Shown: positions 53,109 through 61,022 of the stretch, piece after piece
How positions within the stretch are numbered: the first letter of the stretch is position 1
How the letters are laid out: each line of letters starts with the position of its first letter
Source of the DNA: Mucilaginibacter flavidus
GTDB lineage: Bacteria > Bacteroidota > Bacteroidia > Sphingobacteriales > Sphingobacteriaceae
Assembly (NCBI RefSeq): GCF_024055575.1
Contig: NZ_JAMXOE010000009.1
Location: 1-64,000, forward strand
DNA: 64,000 nt
Direction: 5' to 3'
Program-made: the position numbers and the translations under genes
The notes under the pieces: generated by a model
What the model saw: only the letters and a program-made list of their open reading frames with translations
What the model was told of the DNA's origin: nothing
Database searches by the model: none

Positions 53109-54416
53109 TTATAATTCTTCGTCGTGCTGGCTAACGTCCAATCCAATCAGCTCTTCTTCAGGAGAAACGCGCAGCTTGCTGATCATATCGGTTATCTTTA
53201 GTAACAATAACGATCCGAAAAATGCAAACGCTGATACAGCAACCAACGCAATACAATGCACAAAAAACAAATGGGTTTGACCAAAGAATAAGCCATTGCC
53301 TGTTGTGTTTGCCGAGTTAACGTTTACGTGGGCAAAAATACCAGTCATCAGCATACCTACCATGCCTCCTACACCATGGCACGGGAACACGTCAAGTGTA
53401 TCGTCAATGCTGGTTGATGACCTCCAGATAACAACCAGGTTGCTTACCACCGCAGCAACGATACCCACAATTAATGAGTGAGGAATAGATACGAAACCTG
53501 CTGCAGGTGTTATAGCCACCAGGCCGACAACGGCACCGATACAGGCCCCCATTACCGAAGGTTTTTTACCGCGGGCCATGTCAAAAAATATCCATGATAT
53601 AGCTGCTGCAGCTGATGCTGTAGTTGTGGTGCCTAATGCGGTTGCTGCCAAAGCGTTTGCGCCAAGTGCCGAACCAGCATTAAAACCAAACCAGCCAAAC
53701 CAAAGCAGGCCGGTACCTAAAAGTACGTAGCTGATTCGGGCAGGAGCGTGGGCTTTATCATTACGCTGTTTAAGATATAATGCCGAAGCAAGTGCTGCCC
53801 AGCCGGCCGACATGTGTACAACTGTGCCGCCTGCAAAATCAAGTACACCAAGTTTGAACAAGAAACCGTCGGGGTGCCAGGTTGAGTGGGCCAATGGTGC
53901 GTATATAACAATCATAAACAGGCAAAGGAAAATGATATAAGAGTTAAAGCGGATACGCTCGGCAAATGCACCGGTAATTAATGCCGGGGTTATTACAGCA
54001 AATTTTAGCTGGAACATGGCAAACAGTACGAGGGGAATGGTGGGGGCCAGCTTCCAGGTAGCATTACCGAGCATGCCTTTCATCATGAAAAATGTGCCGG
54101 GGTTGCCTAAAACACCGCCAATATCATCGCCAAAGGCAAGGCTGAATCCGAATATTACCCATATAATGGTAATAACACCCATGCATACAAAGCTTTGCAT
54201 CATGGTTGACAGTACGTTTTTTTTGCTAACCATGCCGCCGTAAAAAAAGGCGAGACCCGGTGTCATTATTAATACCAACGCTGTACTAACCAGCAGCCAG
54301 GCAGTATCGCCCGAATTAATCAGGCTGTCTTTTATGGTAACAATATCAATAGACGGATATACAAGGGCAAGTATAATTACAATTATAAGTACGCCAAATG
54401 GTATGAATTTTTTCAT
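53109..54416 (-). CDS. amt: Ammonium transporter (Amt), second copy
   Basis: 435 residues, the usual length. A hydrophobic N-terminus (about 5-22) precedes the core, which begins AWLLVSTALVLIMTPGLAFF and YGGMVSKKNVLSTMMQSF. The twin histidines are in DFAGGTVVHMSAGWAALA and CHGVGGMVGMLMTGIFA. The Asp of LDFAGGTVVH is conserved, and FAERIRFNSY matches the AmtB pattern. The C-terminal tail is short and ends GLDVSQHDEEL. It is clearly different from the first Amt, so the two are not a recent duplication. No glnK is beside it. Confidence 0.95.
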   Translation of the reverse strand: MKKFIPFGVLIIVIILALVYPSIDIVTIKDSLINSGDTAWLLVSTALVLIMTPGLAFFYGGMVSKKNVLSTMMQSFVCMGVITIIWVIFGFSLAFGDDIGGVLGNPGTFFMMKGMLGNATWKLAPTIPLVLFAMFQLKFAVITPALITGAFAERIRFNSYIIFLCLFMIVIYAPLAHSTWHPDGFLFKLGVLDFAGGTVVHMSAGWAALASALYLKQRNDKAHAPARISYVLLGTGLLWFGWFGFNAGSALGANALAATALGTTTTASAAAAISWIFFDMARGKKPSVMGACIGAVVGLVAITPAAGFVSIPHSLIVGIVAAVVSNLVVIWRSSTSIDDTLDVFPCHGVGGMVGMLMTGIFAHVNVNSANTTGNGLFFGQTHLFFVHCIALVAVSAFAFFGSLLLLKITDMISKLRVSPEEELIGLDVSQHDEEL

Positions 54417-54446
54417 ATTTAAGTTTTTGGGAAAAGGGTTTGCAGG

Positions 54447-54554
54447 GAGTCTGTAGTCTTAAGCCGGAAGTCAAAAGTCAAAGATGAAATAAAAAGGGAC
54501 TTCAATTCCTATTGACTCAGGACTATCGACTCGGGACTATGGACTTAGGACTTA
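54447..54554. repeat. GACTAT/GGACT-type word repeat upstream of the second amt gene
   Basis: GGAGTCTGTAGTCTTAAGCC on the left is followed by GACTCAGGACTATCGACTCG, then GGACTATGGACTTAGGACTT. The right half has a period of about 9 bases. It is the same family as 353-373, 35143-35232 and 60236-60270. The upstream gene ends at 54672 on the same strand, so the repeat is again in a 3' flank. Confidence 0.7.
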
Positions 54555-54671
54555 ATAATACTGCACAAGGCTCAATCAAAACCCTGCGCAGTACTAAAAC
54601 TAAATTAAAAACAATGTCGCCAACTGTGTAATCAGCACAGGTAGCTATGTTTCTTATCACCGTTTTAGTGA

Positions 54672-55037
54672 CTACCAGAAATCATGAAATGGAAAGAGGG
54701 TGAGCCTGCGAAAATGCGAGAGCTCGCTGTTGCCCTGCCCGCAGATAGAATTAAGATAGCTTACCGATATGGTGTAAGTAGAGGGGCGGTTATTTATTCC
54801 GTGCGAAAAATGTACCACACGGTGTTGTTGAATATTTAGCACCTGGGGTGGTGCATTATTTAATATAAATTCGTAATTAAAAGGATAATCAGGATTTTTT
54901 TTGAGTGATTCTTTTAAAGTAGCGACTTTTTTTGACGTTAAATCTTCTTTTTTATGCAAAGCGTCGTTGCCACGCGCATAAAATACGGTGAATAGTAATA
55001 TAAATAAGGCTGATATTTTAAAAAGCCTGTTTTGCAT
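54672..55037 (-). CDS. Small secreted protein of unknown function
   Basis: 121 residues with a signal peptide (about 1-23, ending YARG-N). A charged helix-like stretch, KKEDLTSKKVATLKESLKKN, follows, then HFSHGINNRPSTYTISVSYL and a C-terminus rich in Phe and Trp (LFPFHDFW). No family was recognised. The signal peptide and balanced composition support a real gene. It lies upstream of the second amt gene on the same strand, separated by 255 bases that contain repeats. Confidence 0.55.
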   Translation of the reverse strand: MQNRLFKISALFILLFTVFYARGNDALHKKEDLTSKKVATLKESLKKNPDYPFNYEFILNNAPPQVLNIQQHRVVHFSHGINNRPSTYTISVSYLNSICGQGNSELSHFRRLTLFPFHDFW

Positions 55038-55517
55038 ATTATGAAAGTATGTAAATTTTATTTAAAATACCATTTTTATGTAATTTTTTTATTTATTGTC
55101 GATGTTTGGTGATGTATTGATGATTGTGAGCTGCTAACTTGCTAAGTTATTCATAGGCAGAAGAGCCTGATCGACCTTAAATATTGCTAAACAACGGCAC
55201 AATTCTGACTCCTGCACCCCCGCATATTCTATGTTAAATACTTTTATTAGATATAATTCTCAACCGGTCGGTGTGGATATTGTGCTCAGTTGGTCATAAT
55301 CAGCAAAACACGCAGAATTTCTAAAAAAGGGCGTGGAAAATCAGTAAAATAGTAAATACACAATGTTGCAAATTTTGATAGATTTGCAATAAACTAATGT
55401 TTTAGTTATAAAAATACACAAAGTTGCATTTTATTATTGCAATAATGATAAAAGTAACAAAGTTGCAATACTAAATAGGGGAATAGCGTTATAATATAAA
55501 ATTAAATTTCAACCACT
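55038..55517. promoter_or_regulatory. Upstream region of the tonB pair with repeated TTGCA motifs
   Basis: 480 AT-rich bases without a gene. ATACACAATGTTGCA (55356-55370), ATACACAAAGTTGCA (55414-55428) and GTAACAAAGTTGCA (55454-55467) are direct repeats. TTGCAAAT (55366-55373) and ATTTGCAA (55382-55389) also form an inverted pair. These could be binding sites of a regulator of the tonB genes. No TAnnTTTG box with a matching '-33' was seen. Confidence 0.5.
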
Positions 55518-56339
55518 ATGCTAACCTCAAAATTTGATTTGTACAAGAACGAGTGGCTCGATCTTGTATTCGACGACCGCAACAAGGCTTACGGCGCGTA
55601 CGATTTAAGGCACAACTATGCCAATAACATGGTTAAGGCAATGCTTATCACATTTTTTTCTATCGGTGTTCTGTGTGCGGTCAGTATTTACGCCAGCTCG
55701 CGTAAAGAAATTGTGCACATTACCCCTGTAGACCTGCGTCCGAATGTTATGCCACCCGTGGAGCCGATTAAAAAAATTGAACCACCAAAAGCGCCTGAAC
55801 ATATTAAGCCGCAGCCGGTGAAAACCATTGCTACCATAAGGGATGTACCCCCGGTAGTAGTTGTCGATTTAAAAGCACAGGATCCGGTTAAAAATGATGA
55901 CATTAAAGGATCGGCTATTGGTCAGCAAACACTAAAAGGGACAACGGGTGTAAATATTGACATCCCGGAGGATAAACCCGGAACAGGTGGCGATGGGCCA
56001 GCGGTTGACAATAGTGTTCACAATTTAGGCACACTTGATTTTATGCCGGAGCCGGTGGGCGGCGCGGCTGCCTGGGCCAAATTTTTAAATAAGAATTTGC
56101 GCTTTCCGGCTGTTGCACAGGAAGATGGGGTTAGTGGCCGGGTGTTACTGAGTTTTATTATTGAAAAAGATGGCAGTTTATCAAACATAGTCGTCGATAA
56201 ACCGGCAGGGCATGGTTTCGATGAAGAGGCCCTTCGCGTATTAAAATTAGCCAAGGCCTGGAAACCCGGTATGCAAAACGGCCAGGCGGTAAGGGTTAAA
56301 TATTCCATCCCAATTAATTTCCAGTTAGCCGACCAATAA
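55518..56339 (+). CDS. Energy transducer TonB, first tandem copy
   Basis: 273 residues. The cytosolic N-terminus has the Bacteroidota signature NEWLDLVFDDRNKAYGAYDL (11-30), followed by one transmembrane helix (about 41-60). A Pro/Lys/Val-rich periplasmic spacer (about 72-170) contains VEPIKKIEPPKAPEHIKPQP. The C-terminal TonB domain (about 185-273) includes RVLLSFIIEKDGSLSNIVVD and GFDEEALRVLKLAKAWKPG. TonB couples the proton motive force, through ExbB/ExbD, to outer-membrane receptors such as the one at 39445. exbB and exbD are not in this window. A second copy of the same length starts 56 bases downstream. Confidence 0.93.
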   Translation: MLTSKFDLYKNEWLDLVFDDRNKAYGAYDLRHNYANNMVKAMLITFFSIGVLCAVSIYASSRKEIVHITPVDLRPNVMPPVEPIKKIEPPKAPEHIKPQPVKTIATIRDVPPVVVVDLKAQDPVKNDDIKGSAIGQQTLKGTTGVNIDIPEDKPGTGGDGPAVDNSVHNLGTLDFMPEPVGGAAAWAKFLNKNLRFPAVAQEDGVSGRVLLSFIIEKDGSLSNIVVDKPAGHGFDEEALRVLKLAKAWKPGMQNGQAVRVKYSIPINFQLADQ

Positions 56340-56395
56340 TTTACTCATTAATAATAACAAACAACAGGCTTTAACCTAATCTTAATTTCAACCTT

Positions 56396-57217
56396 ATGCT
56401 TACTTCAAAATTTAATTTGTACGACACCGAGTGGACCGACCGGGTGTTTGATGACCGTAACAAGGCTTACGGCGCTTATGAATTACGTCACAGTTATTCT
56501 AATACGATGGTGAAAGCAATGGCCATCACTTTTTTAGGTGTGGGGGTTTTGTTTGGCAGCACGCTGGTTTTCAAGACAAGCCCTGCTGTGCAACCGTTGC
56601 CGACCAACGATACCACAATTGTAAAAATCGACCCTAATGTTAAACCGCCGGAGGCAGTGCATCCGCCAAAACCAATTGAGCCGGTAACGCCACCAAAGGT
56701 ATCCGAACCAGTTAAGACGACTGCTTTTGTACCCCCCGTTGTAAGGCCCGATGCCGAAGCCGCAAAGCAGCCGGTAATCAACGCAACCCTTACCAATACT
56801 TTAATAGGACCAGTAACTAGCGATGGTGGAGATATAAAACACGGGCCGCCCGCTATTGAACCGGGGCCATCGGTAACCCCAGCACCTGAAATAGTTTACA
56901 ACGTAAACACGGTTGATTTTATGCCCGAACCTGTTGGTGGCGCAACAGCCTGGAACAAATTTTTAAGCAAGAACCTGCGTTTCCCGGCGGTTGCACAAGA
57001 GGAGGGCGTAGGCGGCAAAGTTTATTTAAGCTTTATCATTGAAAAAGATGGGAGCCTGTCGAATATAACTGTTGACAAAGCAGCCGGCCATGGTTTTGAT
57101 GAGGAGGCCCTGCGCGTTTTAAAGTTGGCTAAAGCATGGAAGCCAGGTATGCAAAATGGCCAGCCGGTAAGGGTAAAATATTCAATACCGATCACTTTCC
57201 AGGCACCGGAAATTTAG
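56396..57217 (+). CDS. Energy transducer TonB, second tandem copy
   Basis: 273 residues, exactly as long as the copy before it. The N-terminus TEWTDRVFDDRNKAYGAYEL and the TonB C-terminal domain (RFPAVAQEEGVGGKVYLSFI, LRVLKLAKAWKPGMQNGQPV) are very similar to it. The spacer is different in sequence (KPPEAVHPPKPIEPVTPPK) although equal in character. This indicates a tandem duplication with a diverging spacer, possibly allowing different receptors or periplasmic spans. Both genes are probably on one mRNA. A hairpin with a T run follows at 57355-57400. Confidence 0.93.
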   Translation: MLTSKFNLYDTEWTDRVFDDRNKAYGAYELRHSYSNTMVKAMAITFLGVGVLFGSTLVFKTSPAVQPLPTNDTTIVKIDPNVKPPEAVHPPKPIEPVTPPKVSEPVKTTAFVPPVVRPDAEAAKQPVINATLTNTLIGPVTSDGGDIKHGPPAIEPGPSVTPAPEIVYNVNTVDFMPEPVGGATAWNKFLSKNLRFPAVAQEEGVGGKVYLSFIIEKDGSLSNITVDKAAGHGFDEEALRVLKLAKAWKPGMQNGQPVRVKYSIPITFQAPEI

Positions 57218-57354
57218 GTGAAAGGCAAAAGGCGAAAGGCCTGGAGTTTCTCAAGTTATAAACTAATGTAAACTAAACTGAGCACAATAAATAAAAACCG
57301 GTTTGATTGTACTTGGGCTAAACTACGTGATTAATAGTTTCGGGCTGGTTTTAT

Positions 57355-57400
57355 GGGATAGCATTAAAGGTTGACTTCCTTTTTGTTATCCCTTTTTTTA
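57355..57400 (+). terminator. Terminator-like hairpin after the tonB pair
   Basis: GGGATA (57355-57360) pairs with TATCCC (57387-57392), with an inner stem AAAGG/CCTTT and TTTTTTTA after it. It lies about 140 bases after the second tonB stop codon, beyond a GAAAGGCAAAAGGCG-type repeat (57220-57242). Confidence 0.6.
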
Positions 57401-57468
57401 TTTAATTGGGCTTTGATTAAGTTGACGAGCAGTTAATTTAATGTATTTTTATAAAGCTTTACAATTCA

Positions 57469-57855
57469 ATGAAATTCATCGTTCTCGCTTTTTTTCTCAC
57501 CGTTTGTTTTTATAAAGAAATAAATGCCCAGGATTTCGTTGGTACAAATGACCGGGAAAAAAAGGTACTGAGACTAATTAACGCCTTGCCTGAAATTGTA
57601 AAGGAGAATCAACATCGAAAAAAAGCACACGTTAAATGTCTGATAAAGGCATGTATTCAAAACACTCCTACAAAGACTGAGAACTATTATAAGGTTAGCA
57701 TCAGCGAAGACCTGGGCTTCCAGTTGCGTACTTATGACTGGTATGAAGTTGATGCCCGTAACTACACGATCAAATATGACGACATGATTACCGGTAAATC
57801 AATTTCGTTGGCAGCATGGCGAAGGCAATTGCGCAGTCGCAAAAAAGGTGTTTAA
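57469..57855 (+). CDS. Small secreted protein of unknown function
   Basis: 128 residues with a signal peptide (about 1-20, ending INA-Q). The mature protein is basic: EKKVLRLINALPEIVKENQH, then YYKVSISEDLGFQLRTYDWY and a C-terminus RRQLRSRKKGV. Secondary structure looks mixed alpha and beta. I do not recognise a family. It lies between the tonB genes and purL, with a CTTTCCGGACTTTCGG-type repeat after its stop codon. Confidence 0.7.
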   Translation: MKFIVLAFFLTVCFYKEINAQDFVGTNDREKKVLRLINALPEIVKENQHRKKAHVKCLIKACIQNTPTKTENYYKVSISEDLGFQLRTYDWYEVDARNYTIKYDDMITGKSISLAAWRRQLRSRKKGV

Positions 57856-58006
57856 TAATCTTACCAAAAGTACTTGTCTAAATAGACAAGCTACAGGCGA
57901 CAGTGGGTATTAAATGACTTTTTCTTGAGGACTTTCCGGACTTTCGGACTGATTTTCCAACCTTTTTTCCTAATTTTGTGCTTCCTTTCAAAAAAACGAT
58001 ATTACA

Positions 58007-60229
58007 TTGGAGCACCAGGAATTAACCACCGTTGAAACCGCCAAAGATTTAGGCTTACTACCCGAAGAATTTGAACGTATAAAAGAGATATTAGGGCGTG
58101 TGCCCAACTTTACCGAATTGTCTATTTTTTCGGTAATGTGGAGCGAGCACTGCTCGTACAAAAACTCCATCACCTGGCTAAAAACTTTGCCAAAAGATGG
58201 TCCGCGTATGCTGGCCAAAGCGGGTGAAGAAAATGCCGGACTAGTTGACCTTGGCGACGGCGTTGGCTGTGCCTTTAAGATAGAATCGCACAATCACCCT
58301 TCGGCTTTAGAGCCATACCAGGGCGCAGCAACAGGTGTCGGCGGTATCAACCGCGATATCTTCACCATGGGTGCGAGGCCGATTGCACAGCTAAACTCCT
58401 TGCGCTTTGGCGACTTAAGCCTCGACCGTACCAAATGGTTGGTTAAGGGCGTGGTAAAAGGCATCAGCCACTACGGCAATGCATTCGGCATCCCAACCGT
58501 GGGTGGCGAATTATTTTTTGACGATTGCTATAACGTTAACCCTTTAGTTAATGCGTTTTCAGCCGGGATTGTTAGAGCCGGTGAAACTGTGTCGGCTACA
58601 TCCTATGGTGTTGGCAACCCGGTTTATATCGTGGGCTCAGCCACAGGTAAAGACGGTATACATGGTGCAGCTTTTGCGTCAAAAGACATCACTGAAGACT
58701 CTGTTAACGACTTACCTGCAGTACAGGTAGGCGATCCGTTCCAGGAAAAGCTATTATTGGAAGCCACACTTGAAGTTATAAAAACCGGTGCCGTTATAGG
58801 TATGCAGGATATGGGCGCGGCAGGTATTATCTGCTCTAACTCCGAAATGTCGGCTAAAGGCGAGCATGGTATGATTATCTATTTAGATAAAGTACCAATG
58901 CGCCAGGAACACATGAAGCCTTACGAAATTTTGCTGTCTGAGTCGCAGGAGCGCATGCTGATTGTGGTGCAGAAGGGCCGCGAAGCTGAAGTGGAAGCCG
59001 TTTTTGATAAATGGGATTTAAATTGCGCTATAATAGGCGAGGTAACCGATACCAAACGCCTGGTATATTATATGAACGGCGAAATGGTTGCCGATGTGCC
59101 TGCCGATGATTTGGTATTGGGCGGCGGCGCCCCGGTTTACGAACGCGAGTATCGCGAACCTGCTTACTTCGCCGAAAATCAGAAATTTAAAATTGAGGAT
59201 GTTGCCGAGCCTGCTGATTTAATTGCAGTTGCCGAGCACTTGATCGGTCACCCTAATATTGCCTCAAAACGTTGGGTAACCGACCAGTATGACTCGATGA
59301 TAGGCACAGCCACCATGACAACCAATCGCCCAAGCGATGCTGCTGTGGTTGCTGTTAAAGATACTGATAAAGCCATAGTAATTACAGTAGATTGCCAGTC
59401 GCGCTATGTATACGCCGATCCGCAAAAAGGAACTGCCATTGCAGTTGCCGAGGCAGCGCGTAACATAACCTGCGCAGGTGGTGAGCCGGTTGCCATAACC
59501 AACTGCCTTAACTTTGGCAACCCATACAAACCAGAAGTTTATTGGCAGTTTGTGGGCGCCATAAAAGGCATGGGCGAAGCTTGCCGAAAGTTTGAAACCC
59601 CGGTAACAGGTGGTAACGTGAGCTTTTATAACCAGTCGACAGATGACGGCCCGGTATTTCCGACACCTACCATCGGTATGCTTGGCGTAATGGATAACCT
59701 GGACAACATGATGACATCGGACTTTAAACAACCTGATGATTTGATTTATTTGATAGGTGAATCGGTAAATGATATTGCCTCGTCGCAATACCTGGCATCA
59801 TACCATAAAATAACAAAAGCGCCTGCCCCATATTTTGATTTGGATAAGGAATATGCAATGCACCAGGTGGTAAAACAACTGATACAGCATAAAGTAATCC
59901 AATCAGCGCATGATGTGGCTGACGGTGGTTTGTACGTTACATTGGTTGAATCGGCCATGCCAAACGGTTTGGGCTTTGCCATTGAAACTGACGGCGCTAT
60001 TCGTAAAGATGCTTTCCTATTCGGTGAAGCACAAGGCAGGGTAGTAGTTAGCGTTGCCCCAGCCGACCAGGAGCGTTTTATTGAAATGATGGCCACCAGC
60101 GAGGTTGATTTCAGCCTGTTAGGAACCGTATCAAACGGCTTTTTAAATGTTGATGAAGAACTGTTTGGGCACATCACCGATATTAAGATGGTGTATAATA
60201 ATGTGCTGCACGAGATATTAGGAGCGTAA
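58007..60229 (+). CDS. purL: Phosphoribosylformylglycinamidine synthase subunit PurL
   Basis: 740 residues, the small PurL type that works with separate PurQ and PurS. It makes formylglycinamidine ribotide from FGAR, ATP and ammonia. Motifs are [12 protein letters not shown] near the start, [36 protein letters not shown] and [20 protein letters not shown]. The start codon is TTG (58007); no in-frame ATG occurs before the conserved region. TAATTTTG (57971-57978) may be the '-7' box, 28 bases upstream. The stop codon is followed by a GTCT word repeat and a GAGACGCAA hairpin. Confidence 0.96.
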   Translation: MEHQELTTVETAKDLGLLPEEFERIKEILGRVPNFTELSIFSVMWSEHCSYKNSITWLKTLPKDGPRMLAKAGEENAGLVDLGDGVGCAFKIESHNHPSALEPYQGAATGVGGINRDIFTMGARPIAQLNSLRFGDLSLDRTKWLVKGVVKGISHYGNAFGIPTVGGELFFDDCYNVNPLVNAFSAGIVRAGETVSATSYGVGNPVYIVGSATGKDGIHGAAFASKDITEDSVNDLPAVQVGDPFQEKLLLEATLEVIKTGAVIGMQDMGAAGIICSNSEMSAKGEHGMIIYLDKVPMRQEHMKPYEILLSESQERMLIVVQKGREAEVEAVFDKWDLNCAIIGEVTDTKRLVYYMNGEMVADVPADDLVLGGGAPVYEREYREPAYFAENQKFKIEDVAEPADLIAVAEHLIGHPNIASKRWVTDQYDSMIGTATMTTNRPSDAAVVAVKDTDKAIVITVDCQSRYVYADPQKGTAIAVAEAARNITCAGGEPVAITNCLNFGNPYKPEVYWQFVGAIKGMGEACRKFETPVTGGNVSFYNQSTDDGPVFPTPTIGMLGVMDNLDNMMTSDFKQPDDLIYLIGESVNDIASSQYLASYHKITKAPAPYFDLDKEYAMHQVVKQLIQHKVIQSAHDVADGGLYVTLVESAMPNGLGFAIETDGAIRKDAFLFGEAQGRVVVSVAPADQERFIEMMATSEVDFSLLGTVSNGFLNVDEELFGHITDIKMVYNNVLHEILGA

Positions 60230-60235
60230 GGGAAG

Positions 60236-60302
60236 AGTCCGAAGTCTTTAGTCGGGAGTCTAAAGTCAAAACGATTTTGTAGAGACGCAATATTTGCGTC
60301 TC
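60236..60302 (+). terminator. GTCT word repeat and GAGACGCAA hairpin after purL
   Basis: GTCCGAAGTCTTTAGTCGGG and AGTCTAAAGTC (60236-60268) precede a perfect hairpin: GAGACGCAA (60282-60290) and TTGCGTCTC (60294-60302) with a 3-base loop. A similar but less perfect stem is at 12887-12910. It probably ends the purL transcript. Confidence 0.7.
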
Positions 60303-60349
60303 CCGCAGGACCGGTTTGTAAATTGCCTAATGAAAAAATAGCCCACAGC

Positions 60350-60739
60350 ATGCTTAAGCTAAACCGTATTCACCACGTCGCCATAATATGTTCGGATTAT
60401 GAAAAGTCCAAACATTTTTACAGCAAGGTGCTCGGTTTAAAAATAGTGCGCGAAGTTTATCGCGAAGCGCGACAATCATACAAGCTCGATTTGGAAGTGG
60501 GTAACCAGTACCAAATTGAGCTTTTTTCTTTTCCAAATCCGCCTGCGCGGCCATCCCGGCCCGAGGCTGCAGGGTTAAGGCATTTAGCTTTTGAGGTTGA
60601 TGATATCGAAGCAGCAATAGCCCATATCGAAAGCTTCGGCGTTGAAATTGAACCGATAAGAGTAGACGAATTTACCGGCAAACGTTTTACTTTTTTTGCC
60701 GACCCGGATGGGTTACCGGTTGAACTTTATGAGAAATGA
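60350..60739 (+). CDS. VOC (glyoxalase-fold) family protein, YaeR/SMU1112c type
   Basis: 129 residues from the ATG at 60350; an upstream TTG at 60323 is less likely. Two beta-alpha-beta-beta-beta modules make the glyoxalase I-like fold. Likely metal ligands are a His in IHHVAI near the start, the Glu in QIELFSF, the His in LRHLAFEVDD and the Glu in GLPVELYE. The block GKRFTFFADPDGLPVELYEK is characteristic. Size and motifs fit the YaeR group, proposed metalloenzymes of unknown substrate. It lies about 120 bases after purL with a terminator between. Confidence 0.9.
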   Translation: MLKLNRIHHVAIICSDYEKSKHFYSKVLGLKIVREVYREARQSYKLDLEVGNQYQIELFSFPNPPARPSRPEAAGLRHLAFEVDDIEAAIAHIESFGVEIEPIRVDEFTGKRFTFFADPDGLPVELYEK

Positions 60740-60828
60740 TGCCGTTAAGGCCAAGCGTTTTTTGTGTGACCTTGTGAAATTTATCAAATAGCATCGGTTA
60801 TTTGGCGAATGGGTAAAATTAGAGCGCC

Positions 60829-60885
60829 TGATAATGAGCGTGTTTCATAGCGTTCCGGGTGTTCCGCGTGGAAAAATGGAACGCT
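60829..60885 (+). repeat. Dispersed GCGTTCC palindrome, copy 3
   Basis: AGCGTTCC (60849-60856) and GGAACGCT (60878-60885) are the arms, and the flank TGATAATGAGCGTGTTTCAT precedes them. It closely follows the copy at 241-298, including GGGTGTTCCG after the left arm. Confidence 0.75.
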
Positions 60886-61022
60886 AAACTGAAATTTCCC
60901 TATCATGGCATCGGGATGACACCCTAATTTCTGTGGTCACAAGACAAAGATTATTTTCCTAAACACATCATTTAGTAATAAATTGCGTAACGCTTTGACC
61001 AGGGCGGTGAAACCTATAATAC

